A stretch of 64,000 nt of DNA from Streptomyces sp. NBC_00443 (GCF_036014175.1 NZ_CP107917.1:7936001-8000000), one strand, 5' to 3'. Shown: positions 39,420 to 48,686, counted from the first letter of the stretch. A program made the numbers and translations. The notes: generated from the sequence alone by a model not told the origin.

Positions 39420-41108
39420 TCAGAGCCGGGCCAGCTCGTCCACCAGGTCGTCCAGGCCCAGGGAACCCTGGGACAGGGCCGCCATGTGCCACGCCTTGAG
39501 GTCGAACGCGTCGCCGTGCCGCTCGCGTGCCTTCTCGCGGCCCAGCAGCCACGCCCGCTCGCCCAGCTTGTAGCCGATGGCCTGGCCCGGAATCGTCAGA
39601 TAACGGGTTAGCTCGCTCTCCACGAATTCCGCGGGACGGCTGCTGTGCGCGCCGAAGAACTCCTGGGCGAGCTCCGGGGTCCAGCGCTCGCCCGGGTGGA
39701 ACGGGGAGTCGGCCGGGATCTCCAGCTCCAGGTGCATGCCGATGTCGACGATGACCCGCGCGGCCCGCATCATCTGGGCGTCGAGGTATCCGAGCCGGTG
39801 CTCCGGGTCCGTGAGGAAGCCGAGCTCGTCCATGAGCCGCTCCGCGTACAGCGCCCAGCCCTCCGCGTTGGCGCTGACCCCGCCGATGGTGGCCTGGTAG
39901 CGGGAGAGGTTCCCGGCGACGTACGTCCACTGCGCGAGCTGGAGGTGATGGCCCGGCACGCCCTCGTGGTACCAGGTCGAGACCAGGTCGTAGACCGGGA
40001 AGCGGGTCTGCCCCATCGTCGGCAGCCAGGTGCGGCCCGGCCGAGAGAAGTCCTCGGAGGGGGCCGTGTAGTACGGGGCCGCGGCACCGCCGGGCGGGGC
40101 GATGCACGACTCCACCTTGCGTACCGGCCCGGCGAGTTCGAAGTGCGTGCCGTCGAGCTTCTCGATCGCCTCGTCCATCAGGCCCTGGAGCCAGTCGCGG
40201 ACCTCGTCGACACCCTCGATGTGATGGCCGTGCTCGTCGAGGTGCGCCAGCGCCACCCATGGGGTCGCGGCGCCGGGAAGGATCTTCTCCGCCTCCTTCT
40301 TCATCTCGCCGAGCAGCCGGTGGTACTCGGCCCAGCCGTACGCGTACGCCTCGTCCAGGTCGAGGTCGATGCCGTTGAAGTAGCGAGCCCAGCGTGCGTA
40401 CCGCTCGCGGCCCACCGTGTTCGGGGCGCCCTCGACCGCCGGCGCGTACACGTCGCGCATCCAGTCCCGCAGCTCCACCACGGCGGCCGTCGCCCCGCGG
40501 GCGGCCTCGTCCAGCTCCGCGCGCAGTGAATCGGGCCCGGCCGACACGAAGTCCTCGAACCAGCCACGCCCTTCGCCCGTGTCGGACCACTCCGTGAGCT
40601 GGCCGACGAACGTGGCGGTCGGGCGCGGTGCCGCGTAAAGCTTGCGCTCCAGGCCCAGGGCGAGGGACTCGCGGTAGCCCGCGTACGCGGTAGGCACCGC
40701 GCGCAGCCGCTCGGCGATCGCCGCCCAGTCCTCGTCGGTCTGGTTCGGGGTGACGGTGAAGATCTCGCGCACCGAGTGCGCGGGCGTGGCCATGTTGCCG
40801 ACCGCGCGCAGGCCTTCGTCGGTCTCGTACACGGCGAGTTCCGCAGTGAGCCGCTCGCGCAGCAGGCGCGCACACCGGCGCTCGATGTCACCGTCCGCGC
40901 CGGGCAGCCGCTCGGCCTCGTCGAGCCGGGCGAGCGTGGCCCGCGCGAGGTCCGCGAGCGCCTCCTGGCCCGCGGGTGAGAGGTCGGGAAGCTTGCTCGA
41001 ACTCTCCTGCACGCCAAGGTACGTACCGGTCACCGGGTCGAGGGCGATGAGCTCGTCGACATACGCGTCGGCGACCTCACGGGGCAGCGGGCTGTTGGTC
41101 TCAGACAT
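39420..41108 (-). CDS. DUF885 family protein (putative zinc metallopeptidase)
   Basis: A 562-residue protein of family DUF885, helical and related to M3/M32-like zinc peptidases. The metal motif WYHEGVPGHHLQLAQWTYVA near residue 380 holds HEGVPGHH, a modified HExxH, and GWALYAERLMDELGFL further on supplies the distal Glu. Conserved GTYLGVQESS near the N-terminus is also typical. There is no signal peptide, so it is probably cytoplasmic. ATG 41108 (MSETNSPLPR) is preferred with GAGGATGG upstream. A peptidase role is inferred from the fold; no substrate is known. It converges on the SDR gene across the tandem-repeat array. Confidence 0.87.
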   Translation of the reverse strand: MSETNSPLPREVADAYVDELIALDPVTGTYLGVQESSSKLPDLSPAGQEALADLARATLARLDEAERLPGADGDIERRCARLLRERLTAELAVYETDEGLRAVGNMATPAHSVREIFTVTPNQTDEDWAAIAERLRAVPTAYAGYRESLALGLERKLYAAPRPTATFVGQLTEWSDTGEGRGWFEDFVSAGPDSLRAELDEAARGATAAVVELRDWMRDVYAPAVEGAPNTVGRERYARWARYFNGIDLDLDEAYAYGWAEYHRLLGEMKKEAEKILPGAATPWVALAHLDEHGHHIEGVDEVRDWLQGLMDEAIEKLDGTHFELAGPVRKVESCIAPPGGAAAPYYTAPSEDFSRPGRTWLPTMGQTRFPVYDLVSTWYHEGVPGHHLQLAQWTYVAGNLSRYQATIGGVSANAEGWALYAERLMDELGFLTDPEHRLGYLDAQMMRAARVIVDIGMHLELEIPADSPFHPGERWTPELAQEFFGAHSSRPAEFVESELTRYLTIPGQAIGYKLGERAWLLGREKARERHGDAFDLKAWHMAALSQGSLGLDDLVDELARL

Positions 41109-41172
41109 GCGGTCCATCCTCATACGGCGACCGGCGCCGCGTCAGCCCGCTTTCACCGGCGCTTGTCCCACA

Positions 41173-41679
41173 TCAGCCCGATTTCGCTGAGGGCGTGTTC
41201 TCCGGCGTCTCGTGTGGCAGAAGCGGGCCGCAGTCCCACTGCTGGAAGATCAACCGCGTCTCCACCCGCGCCACTTCGCGCCGGGACGTGAACTCGTCCA
41301 GCACCAGCCGCTGCAGATCCGCCATGTCCGCGACCGCGACATGGACCAGATAGTCGTCCGGCCCGGTCAGATGGAAGACGGTCAGCGACTCCGGCATCGC
41401 CCGGATCCGTTCCACGAACGGCCCCACCAGTTCCCGGCGGTGCGGCCTGACCTGCACGGACAGCAGCGCCTGAAGCCCTCGCCCCAGCTTGGCCGGGTCC
41501 AGTCTGAGCTGATGGCCGAGGATCACGCCCGAACGGCGCAGCCGCGTCACCCGGTCCAGGCACGTCGACGGAGCGACCCCGACCTGCGTGGCGAGGTCGC
41601 GATAGGTGGTCCGGGCGTCGTTCTGCAGGAGCCGCAGCAGATGCAGATCGACCGGATCCAGTACGACAGATTCGGCCAT
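41173..41679 (-). CDS. Lrp/AsnC family regulator (trans-sulfuration neighbour)
   Basis: A 168-residue Lrp-type regulator. The DNA-binding part reads VDLHLLRLLQNDARTTYRDL, then ATQVGVAPSTCLDRVTRLRR; the ligand domain contains LLSVQVRPHRRELVGPFVER and VFHLTGPDDYLVHVAVADMA with the GPDDYLVH pocket motif. ATG 41679 has no ribosome site; TACGTT ends 6 nt upstream. It is divergent from a trans-sulfuration enzyme gene at 41798 with a 7-bp inverted repeat between, so it probably regulates methionine or cysteine metabolism. A similar Lrp-enzyme pair is common in streptomycetes. Confidence 0.92.
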   Translation of the reverse strand: MAESVVLDPVDLHLLRLLQNDARTTYRDLATQVGVAPSTCLDRVTRLRRSGVILGHQLRLDPAKLGRGLQALLSVQVRPHRRELVGPFVERIRAMPESLTVFHLTGPDDYLVHVAVADMADLQRLVLDEFTSRREVARVETRLIFQQWDCGPLLPHETPENTPSAKSG

Positions 41680-41706
41680 TGGTCGAACGTAGCACGGTCC
41701 TTCACC

Positions 41707-41730
41707 ACTGAACCCCGCCCGCTGTTCAGT
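41707..41730. promoter_or_regulatory. Candidate Lrp operator
   Basis: ACTGAAC (41707-41713) and GTTCAGT (41724-41730) form a perfect 7-bp inverted repeat with a 10-bp spacer, in the 118-nt gap between the Lrp gene and the trans-sulfuration gene. A related half-site TGTTCGG follows at 41739. Binding by the adjacent regulator is inferred. Confidence 0.6.
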
Positions 41731-42936
41731 CTTCCGCTGTTCGGCCTTCAGCCCATGGCTGCCCATGGACCCAGCGAGCAGGGAGGCATACGACCTTATG
41801 CACGGGTATGACGACGTACGGTCCGCACCGAGAGCACTCGCCACCGAGGCCGTGCACGCCGGCCGCGACGACCTCGCCCGGCAGGGCCTGCACGCTCCAC
41901 CGATCGACCTGTCCACCACCTACCCCTCCTACGACAGCCGCGCCGAGGCCGCCCGCATCGACGCCTTCGCCGCCACCGGCGCCGAGCCGGACGGCCCGCC
42001 CGTCTACGGCCGCCTGGGCAACCCGACCGTCGCCCGCTTCGAAACCGCCCTCGCCCGGCTGGAGGGCACCGAGGCCTCGGTCGCCTTCGCCAGCGGGATG
42101 GCGGCACTGAGCGCCATTCTGCTCGCTCGCGCGTCGATGGGTCTGCGCCACGTCGTCGCCGTACGCCCCTGTACGGCTGCAGCGATCATCTGCTCACGGC
42201 CGGAGTGCTGGGCTCGGAGGTGACCTGGACCGACCCAGCCGGAATCACGGAGGCGCTGCGTCCGGACACCGGCCTGGTGATGGTCGAGTCCCCGGCGAAC
42301 CCCACGCTCGCCGAGGTGGACCTGCGGGCGGTGGTCCACGCCTGCGGCTCCGTGCCGCTGCTCGCGGACAACACGTTCGCCACGCCGGTGCTCCAGCGCC
42401 CCGCGGAACGGGGGGCGCGGCTCGTGCTGCACAGCGCCACCAAGTACCTCGGCGGGCACGGAGACGTGATGGCGGGCGTGGTGGCCTGCGACGAGGAGTT
42501 CGCCGGGCGGCTGCGGCAGATACGGTTCGCCACGGGCGGCGTCCTGCATCCGCTGGCCGGCTATCTGCTGCTGCGGGGCCTGTCGACCCTCCCGGTGCGG
42601 GTACGGGCCGCCTCGGCGAGCGCAGCCGAACTCGCCCGCCGCCTCGCCGACGACCCGCGCGTCGCCCGCGTCCACTATCCGCGCATCGGCGGCGCCATGA
42701 TCGCCTTCGAGGTCCACGGCGACCCGCACGAGGTCATCGCCGGTGTCCGCCTGATCACCCCCGCCGTGAGCCTCGGCAGCGTCGACACCCTCATCCAGCA
42801 CCCGGCGTCCATCAGCCACCGCATCGTCGACGCGGAAGACCGACGCGACGCCGGGGTGAGTGACCGGCTGCTGCGGATGTCGGTGGGGCTGGAGGACGTA
42901 GAGGACCTGTGGGCTGATCTGAACGCGGCGCTGGGG

Positions 42937-42968
42937 CGGCCCCGCGCCCCCACAGGGACGCGGGGCCG
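42937..42968. terminator. Hairpin at the end of the trans-sulfuration gene
   Basis: CGGCCCCGCG (42937-42946) and CGCGGGGCCG (42959-42968) form a perfect 10-bp stem with a 12-nt loop. It coincides with the start of a Streptomyces intergenic repeat and probably marks the real 3' end of the upstream gene. Confidence 0.6.
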
Positions 42969-43020
42969 CAACGACATGCGGCTCCGCCGCGGGGCGCGAC
43001 CGGCCACAGTGAACCGGCCG
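42945..43020 (+). repeat. Second-form copy of the Streptomyces intergenic repeat
   Basis: From about 42945 the sequence has the long form of the element: AGGGACGCGGGGCCGC, CATGCGGCTCCGCCGC, then GGGGCGCGACCGGCCACAG. It shares the GGGGCGCG and CCACA blocks with the copies at 14073 and 21632. CATGCGGC/GCCGC-type arms give an internal stem. It lies between convergent genes. Confidence 0.6.
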
Positions 43021-43040
43021 TCGCCGGCCGCCAGTAGCCC

Positions 43041-44399
43041 CTACGACGCTTCGGGGTGCCCCCACTCACCCGAACTCGACAGGCGTCCCACAACCCCCAC
43101 GGCCCCCTCCGGCTCAACAGGCGGAGCCAACCGCGCCGTGATCACCAGGGTCCCCTCCTCGATCTGATAGTCGAGGGGGAGACCCAGGGCGCGCATCGCG
43201 GCGACCATGCCGGTGTTGGACGACTGCGTCACGGCGTACACGCTCCCGCAGCCCGCCTCGACCGCCATACCCACCAGCCTGCGCAGCAACTCGCTGCCGA
43301 TGCCGCGCCGCTGCCAGGCGTCCTCGACGAGCAGCGCGACCTCCGTCTCGTCGCCGTCCCACAACAGGTGACCCAGCCCGACTACGCGGCCCGACGCGGT
43401 CTGCACGGCGAGCGTACGACCGAAGCGGGGGCTGAGCAGGTGGTTCAGATAGCGGTCCGCGTCACCGACCGGCCCGTGGTACCGCATCCCGAGTGTCCGC
43501 TTCGAGCACCGCTCGTGCATCTCCTTCGCGGCCCGGACGTCACCGGTGTCCGCCCGGCGCACGGTGATGTCGTTGCCCTCGGGCAGCGTCAGCACGTCCT
43601 GGCTGCCCGGCACACGCGGGCCGAGCCGGGCGTCCAGTTCCACGAGGGCCCGTGCCCGCGCGAACTCGGTCGGCGTGAACGGCAGATACGGCCGCTCCAC
43701 GGTGATCACTCCGCCTTCCGGCGCCCGCAGCCGCATCACGGTGTCATCGAGCGCACCCTCCACCGGGACCGGTTCGGGTCCCCTGGCGCCCACGGCAGGC
43801 ACTGCGGGCAGGGAGCGGATGGTGCACCGCCCGAGCAACTGCCGCAGCGTCAAAGGCAGTTCGGCGGCGTCCAGGGCGGTACGGGTGGCAAGGCCCAGCA
43901 CCCGCGTCGGCGCGTCCACCAGGTCGTGGGCGTCGGCCCGCTCGATCCAGGTACCGGAACCGCCGGCCTCGGAGACCGCGCGGGTGATGTCGGACGCCGT
44001 GAGAGCGCCGGGTGCACGGAGCAGCAACTCGTCCACCGTGCCCTCGGCCAGCGGATGTGTCTGGAGGCTCAGTATGTCCACCCGCAGCCCGGCGAGGGCC
44101 GTGCACAACGCGGCCAGCGACCCCGGCTCGTCCTGCACCGTGGTCCGCATCCGCCAGAGGGCGCCTTCATCGGACACCGTCGCGGACGTCTCCGGCGAAC
44201 GGTCCGACTGCCCGGCCTGTGCGTCGGAGCGCGGCCGGGCACCGGTATCGCCCGTCGGAGGCGCGTGACCGTGGCGGCGTGACCACCATGAGTGGAACCC
44301 CGCCGTGAGGAGTTCGGTGACCTGGACGACGTTCCTCCGCCAGGGGTGGACAGGACGTCCGGACTTCGCACGCGTCACATCAGATATGTCTCGACTCAT
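43041..44399 (-). CDS. ACT-domain/GNAT acetyltransferase fusion
   Basis: A 452-residue protein with two recognisable parts. Residues about 82-150 look like an ACT amino-acid-binding domain: MRTTVQDEPGSLAALCTALA, GLRVDILSLQTHPLAEGTVD. Residues about 285-430 are a GNAT N-acetyltransferase: DITVRRADTGDVRAAKEMHE, VVGLGHLLWDGDETEVALLV, and the acetyl-CoA loop DAWQRRGIGSELLRRLVGMA (Q/RxxGxG). The combination suggests allosteric control of acetylation by an amino acid, as in Pat-type lysine acetyltransferases of actinobacteria. ATG 44399 is used, but no ribosome site is seen and a downstream start such as VTELLTAGFH is possible. A 96-nt AT-rich promoter region lies upstream. Confidence 0.85.
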   Translation of the reverse strand: MSRDISDVTRAKSGRPVHPWRRNVVQVTELLTAGFHSWWSRRHGHAPPTGDTGARPRSDAQAGQSDRSPETSATVSDEGALWRMRTTVQDEPGSLAALCTALAGLRVDILSLQTHPLAEGTVDELLLRAPGALTASDITRAVSEAGGSGTWIERADAHDLVDAPTRVLGLATRTALDAAELPLTLRQLLGRCTIRSLPAVPAVGARGPEPVPVEGALDDTVMRLRAPEGGVITVERPYLPFTPTEFARARALVELDARLGPRVPGSQDVLTLPEGNDITVRRADTGDVRAAKEMHERCSKRTLGMRYHGPVGDADRYLNHLLSPRFGRTLAVQTASGRVVGLGHLLWDGDETEVALLVEDAWQRRGIGSELLRRLVGMAVEAGCGSVYAVTQSSNTGMVAAMRALGLPLDYQIEEGTLVITARLAPPVEPEGAVGVVGRLSSSGEWGHPEAS

Positions 44400-44495
44400 G
44401 CACCCACTGTGAAGGAACGGTGTTGCGTGATCACGAACGCTTTGTGACCGGGCGGTAAAGAACCTTTTGTATTGATTTTTACCTTTCTCGTCGGG
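44400..44495 (-). promoter_or_regulatory. AT-rich promoter region of the ACT-GNAT gene
   Basis: The 96 nt between the DUF6493 gene and the ACT-GNAT start contain CTTTTGTATTGATTTTTACC near 44463-44482, the most AT-rich stretch nearby, and a GTGATCAC palindrome near 44427. I cannot fix the -35/-10 pair. Confidence 0.4.
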
Positions 44496-47207
44496 TCAGG
44501 CGGCCGCCAACGCACTACGCAGGCGCCGGGCCTGTGCCACGAGCCGGGACGAGCCACGGCGGTCCGCCGCCCGCGCCAGGTGCGGCAGTTCATCGCGTGC
44601 CCCCGTTCGCTCGGCGCACTCCGCGGCGATGGCAAGGAGATCCGCGAGGCCGCGTGGGGGCGCGGTCGCCCCACTGGTAGCGCCGCCGGTAGCCCGACCG
44701 GTAGCGCCGCCGGCCGCTGCACCGGTACCTCCATCTGCTGCGAGGTCCGCGAGCAGGACGGGCAGGGTGTGTCGGAGCATTCCCCAGATGGTGGCGTTCG
44801 CCCCCGTGGCCGCCGCTGTGCGCGCCGACTCCACGAGCCGCGACGGCTTCACGGCCCCGCGTCGCACCAACTGCCCCAGATCCGCGCCCATCCTGGCCGC
44901 GTCGAGCTGCCCGCCGGCCGCCAGCACCAACAGGGCGTCCACGGCGGCGAGCCGGTCCTCCGGGTGCCGCGCACCGAGCCCGTACGCCACGGCCAAGTGC
45001 ACCGCATCACCGGCCTCGCCGCCCGATTCGGCCAGTCGCGGCAGGACCGCCGCGTCGCCCCGGGTGTCGTCGACGGCGACTGCCGACAGTTCGCGCAGCA
45101 TTCTGACCGCCACCAGCTCACGCTGCTCGGGCAGCAGGGCCAGCCAGTGCCCGCGCATGCCGTCGCCCCAGTGCCAGCAGTGCCAGTGATCCCGGGCGAA
45201 GCTCACCGGCCGTCCCAACGGACGGAATCCGGCAGGGAAGTCACCTTGAAACTCGGCGATCTCCCCGGATGCGACGAGTATGCGGTCCCCTGACGTCTGC
45301 CGGTGGAACACGGGCACGGTCGGAGCCCCGGTTGTCAGCCACCCGGCGAGACGCGTCCCCTCCGCCGTGCCCAGCGCCGCCGCCCGCTCCGCGGCCGCCT
45401 CGGCCGACGCACGGTCACCGCGCCGGACCCGCAGCAGCGCCTGCGCGAAGTCGGCCTCCGACACCCTTGCGCCGAGCCGCCGGTACGCGTCGAGGCGCGC
45501 CACCAGTTCGTCCGGCTCCAACAGGCCCGTGCCCCAGGTGGGCGTGGACAGCAGGAACGGCAGAGGCTCGGTGCGGATCCGGTACGCCACCTCCCAGATG
45601 CGGGCCTCGAAGGCCCGGGCGAGCGGGCTGTGGCCGCAGTCACTGGTGACGGTCCCACGCTGGACGGCCTTGTGGAGCGTGGCCGTGAGCACCTTCCCGC
45701 GCAGCGTCGCCAGCAGGAGTTCGAGGCCGTGCGCCGCGTTGATCAGACCGTGGTGCCTGGTGAAGTAGTCGTCCGCGCTGTACGCGTACGCCTGCTCCCG
45801 GCCGTCCCACCAGCGCCGTGCGACGACGGGGTCCAGCGCCTCCAGCAGCCCGTCCCGGTCGTGGTACGCGTGACGTACGAGCCCGTCGAGGGCTCGCTCG
45901 AATGCCGCCACGTCACCATCGGACGCGAGCAAGGCACCTACTTCTTCGGTCAGTTCCTCCGCGGACTCGGGCGCGGGCGCGAGTCGCACCGGCTCCGGTG
46001 CGGGCGGCAGCACCTCCTCGTAGGGCGCCGGCTCCGACATCTCGGAGGACGCCTGCAGACTCTGGGCGGCACGCATCCGGAGCGTGGGAATCAACTGTGC
46101 GGCGGCGGAGGCGAGTTCCTCGTGTGTCTCGTCCAGGCCAACTTTGCCCGCATGCCGCTCCACCAGCTTCAGCGCCCGCTCCTGTACGTCCGAGTCCTCG
46201 TGGCCGAAGGCCTGGGCAGCGGCGCGCAGCAGCTCATCGGCGGCGGAAGCGTCGCGGACGAGAACCTTGCCCAACAGAACCAGCTGGGCGCGCACGAGCT
46301 TCTTCTCGGGGCGGAAGAGGACCGCGCCCGACATCTCGGCGAGTTGACGGGTGGTCAGTTCTCTGTCCAGGGCGAGCGAGGCCAGCACCGACTGGGCGTG
46401 CGCGGCCACGACGGACGCGGCGTCGGCAGCCAGGGCCAGCCACTCGGCCGTGTGCTCCCGCTCCTCGTCCCGGGTCAGAGCAAGGGCGCGGAGCATGCGC
46501 AGGAACACCCGGTGGTCGGCGGCCGGACCGCCCCGCAGCAGCCGGGCCAGGCACGCGTCGACCGTGGCCTTCCGGTCCAGGACGCCTTCGGTGGTGAGCG
46601 TCGCCAGCGCCTCGGTCCAGCTGTTCGGACCCTCGTCCGCGGTCCATGCCAGACGGCTGCCGATGTCGTTCGTCTCGAAGAGCGCGGCCGTGAGCTGCGC
46701 GAGGTGCGGGTCTTTGCGCAGCCGGTCCAGGACCGTGTCACCGCGCTGCCAGCCATGGCCGATGTGCTCCACCCACCCGTGGACATAGGCCTCCGTCGTC
46801 GGCACCGGACAGCCGGAGAGCCGTACCAGGCCCGCCATCAGCTCGTACGGCACACGCGAGCTGGTCGGCCGCTCGGCCACTCGGTGCGCCACGTCGCCGA
46901 GCCAGCCGGGGGATCGGTCGCCCAGGAGGTCGATCAGCACCGCCGGCGGAGCGGGCCACCAGCGCATGTCGGAGGCCGCGAGCCAGCTCGCCACGCCGGC
47001 CGCACCGGTCTGGCACGCGGTCCCCGCGGCATGCAGGGTGGGATAGGCGCTGCGGGCCTGCGCGGTCCACTGATCCGCCCTCAGCTCCTTGCGTAGTGTC
47101 TTCAACTCCGGGAAGAACGAACGTCGTTCGGCATCGGTCATCCCGTCCAGCAGGCTCACCACCTCGGCCGTCCGTCCGGCCCGTACCGCTTCCATCAGTG
47201 AACTCAT
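44496..47207 (-). CDS. DUF6493 family protein (HEAT-like)
   Basis: A 903-residue cytoplasmic protein that I recognise as DUF6493, a large helical family found mainly in actinobacteria beside SWIM-domain genes. It is built from Ala/Leu/Arg-rich helix pairs (for example VVSLLDGMTDAERRSFFPEL near residue 16, and SDVQERALKLVERHAGKVGL near 350), suggesting HEAT-like repeats. A conserved C-terminal half begins around FERALDGLVRHAYHDRDGLL. Near the end lies a Gly/Ala/Thr repeat (GGATGRATGGATSGATAPP). ATG 47207 overlaps the TGA of the SWIM gene by 4 nt (ATGA), so both are made together. The function is unknown; a scaffold for the SWIM protein is only a guess. Confidence 0.8.
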   Translation of the reverse strand: MSSLMEAVRAGRTAEVVSLLDGMTDAERRSFFPELKTLRKELRADQWTAQARSAYPTLHAAGTACQTGAAGVASWLAASDMRWWPAPPAVLIDLLGDRSPGWLGDVAHRVAERPTSSRVPYELMAGLVRLSGCPVPTTEAYVHGWVEHIGHGWQRGDTVLDRLRKDPHLAQLTAALFETNDIGSRLAWTADEGPNSWTEALATLTTEGVLDRKATVDACLARLLRGGPAADHRVFLRMLRALALTRDEEREHTAEWLALAADAASVVAAHAQSVLASLALDRELTTRQLAEMSGAVLFRPEKKLVRAQLVLLGKVLVRDASAADELLRAAAQAFGHEDSDVQERALKLVERHAGKVGLDETHEELASAAAQLIPTLRMRAAQSLQASSEMSEPAPYEEVLPPAPEPVRLAPAPESAEELTEEVGALLASDGDVAAFERALDGLVRHAYHDRDGLLEALDPVVARRWWDGREQAYAYSADDYFTRHHGLINAAHGLELLLATLRGKVLTATLHKAVQRGTVTSDCGHSPLARAFEARIWEVAYRIRTEPLPFLLSTPTWGTGLLEPDELVARLDAYRRLGARVSEADFAQALLRVRRGDRASAEAAAERAAALGTAEGTRLAGWLTTGAPTVPVFHRQTSGDRILVASGEIAEFQGDFPAGFRPLGRPVSFARDHWHCWHWGDGMRGHWLALLPEQRELVAVRMLRELSAVAVDDTRGDAAVLPRLAESGGEAGDAVHLAVAYGLGARHPEDRLAAVDALLVLAAGGQLDAARMGADLGQLVRRGAVKPSRLVESARTAAATGANATIWGMLRHTLPVLLADLAADGGTGAAAGGATGRATGGATSGATAPPRGLADLLAIAAECAERTGARDELPHLARAADRRGSSRLVAQARRLRSALAAA

Positions 47208-48613
47208 CGCGCACCCCCGTCGACTCGTGCCATGTCCCGCTCCACAGCGGTGATTCCTCGCCGCACCATCCGCACCGCCAGCGCGTGCTTGCACGGCCCG
47301 CGCCCGCCCCGGTACTTCGCCCACCACAGGCAACTGCAGCTGAGCACGCCCGCCTCGTCCCGCACCCGGTGCACATGTCCGTCCTCGGCCGTCACTGTCC
47401 CGACGGCGCCGTCCAGCGCGACCGCGCCCGCCGCCACCAGCGCCCGCGCCGAACGCAGCCGCGGGTTGTGGCGCTCCACGCGCTCGGCGTCGTACGGCAG
47501 CTCCCGGTGGAAATAAGCAGCCTCCGCCGTGTCGTATCCGACCCGCCCCGATGTGCCCAGGCGGACCAGCGCCGCCCGGACGCGCTCGGGTGTGAGTCCC
47601 GAGGCGGCGGCCAGGTCGGCCACGTCGACACGGGGTTCCCACGCGAGGAGCACCGCGATCAGCTCCGCGTCCTCGGCGGCCTCGTCCGCCGCGAGGGCAT
47701 CCAGGACACCGCCCTCGCCGGAGAAGCCGCGCGAGGCGTCCGGTGACAGCGTCAGTGTCAGCCGCATGCCCGGCAGGACCACCTCCCAGGCACTGGCCGT
47801 CGCGGCGGCGCCGCCCGCGACCGACGGGCCGTACACCCGCAGGGCCGTGGCATGCCTCAGCACCCGCTGGAGCGCGATCAGCCGCTCCGGGCCGGGCAGA
47901 CACACCGCTCCGGGCACCGCGCGCGTGGTCGGCCGCAACCCGCTGCCCGAAGGCACCACCCATCGGGCGCCGATCGAGGCGCCACGCGCCCCACCGCGGG
48001 GCAGCGCCCGCAGGAACCGCACGGCCTCCGCCGCCGGCAGCTCGGCCCGCAGGTCGAAGCCGGCCGCTACCACCTGGGCCTCCGCGAAGCCCCGCAGCCA
48101 GCGGTCGGGGAGCGGCACCTTCTTCTCCACGACCGGCCCGTCCAGCATGGTCACCGCCAACTCCTCCGGGCCGACCCGCAGATGGAGCGGATCGTCCGCG
48201 CCGATCCTCGACAGGGCCTCGCGCAAGGGGTTGTTGACGTCGACGTTCGTCGTGCCGTGCCCCACCTCGTCGCCGTCCAGGCCGGCTTCCAGCACGTCCA
48301 GGCGCGCGTACACCCCGCAGCAGCCGGAGAAGGACTCGAAGCGCAGCCGGTCGCCGTTCCCCGTCACCACCGGGTCGAGGGAGGCACGCAGCTGCCGCTG
48401 GTAGTACCGCGCGGCCGCCACGTCGGCCACCGCGAGCAGCCCGGCCGAGGCCACCTGAGGGGACGTCAGAAAGCCCGCGAAGAACCGCGGATGGTCCTCG
48501 ACGCCCGAGGGCGTCGCACCTCGTGAGGTCTCGAGCCCCAGGTGCTGTCCGTCCGCAGTGGACTCCAGCACGGAGGGTCGGCAGTAGGCCACGGCCTGCA
48601 AAGATCGCGTCAT
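47204..48613 (-). CDS. SWIM zinc-finger family protein
   Basis: A 469-residue protein with a C-terminal SWIM zinc finger, a CxCxnCxH motif that binds DNA or protein: GVLSCSCLWWAKYRGGRGPC followed by KHALAVRMVRRG (residues about 425-455). The N-terminal part begins MTRSLQAVAYCRPSVLESTA; a central winged-helix-like segment (VADLAAASGLTPERVRAALV) precedes the finger. ATG 48613 is used; the upstream open frame is not conserved-looking. It is the first gene of a two-gene operon with DUF6493 (4-nt overlap). In other bacteria SWIM proteins occur with MoxR ATPase and vWA proteins in proposed conflict systems, but neither is encoded in this window. Confidence 0.85.
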   Translation of the reverse strand: MTRSLQAVAYCRPSVLESTADGQHLGLETSRGATPSGVEDHPRFFAGFLTSPQVASAGLLAVADVAAARYYQRQLRASLDPVVTGNGDRLRFESFSGCCGVYARLDVLEAGLDGDEVGHGTTNVDVNNPLREALSRIGADDPLHLRVGPEELAVTMLDGPVVEKKVPLPDRWLRGFAEAQVVAAGFDLRAELPAAEAVRFLRALPRGGARGASIGARWVVPSGSGLRPTTRAVPGAVCLPGPERLIALQRVLRHATALRVYGPSVAGGAAATASAWEVVLPGMRLTLTLSPDASRGFSGEGGVLDALAADEAAEDAELIAVLLAWEPRVDVADLAAASGLTPERVRAALVRLGTSGRVGYDTAEAAYFHRELPYDAERVERHNPRLRSARALVAAGAVALDGAVGTVTAEDGHVHRVRDEAGVLSCSCLWWAKYRGGRGPCKHALAVRMVRRGITAVERDMARVDGGAR

Positions 48614-48686
48614 GGAAAGACCGTAGAGGCGACCACTGACAATCGGTCCTGACCTGCTAAGACACGCTCTGGGGTGGGGAGTACGA

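Larger units (their letters stand above)
41798..43167 (+). pseudogene. Trans-sulfuration PLP enzyme, broken by one missing base
   Basis: This encodes a cystathionine gamma-synthase/methionine gamma-lyase family enzyme. Frame 1 (ATG 41798, GGGAGG upstream) gives LSTTYPSYDSRAE, YGRLGNPTVARFETALARLE and SVAFASGMAALSAILLA, then becomes nonsense after VVAVRP and stops at 42223. The next frame continues YGCSDHLLTAGVLGSEVTWT, VMVESPANPTLAEVDL, the PLP-lysine site HSATKYLGGHGDVM and ends near DLWADLNAAL. One extra C in the run at 42166-42169 (four, five expected) joins them. The downstream frame runs into intergenic-repeat sequence and past the convergent GNAT stop to 43167, so the true C-terminus is uncertain (a stop in another frame lies at 43035-43037). 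Regulated by the divergent Lrp protein, by inference. Confidence 0.8.

Noticed and set aside
42937..43167. Genuine C-terminal extension of the trans-sulfuration enzyme
   Set aside because: The sequence is a terminator hairpin plus an intergenic repeat and then antisense of the GNAT gene, so the open frame there is accidental.
47204..48613. Complete MoxR-vWA-SWIM conflict system
   Set aside because: Only the SWIM protein and DUF6493 are present; no MoxR ATPase or vWA gene lies in the window.
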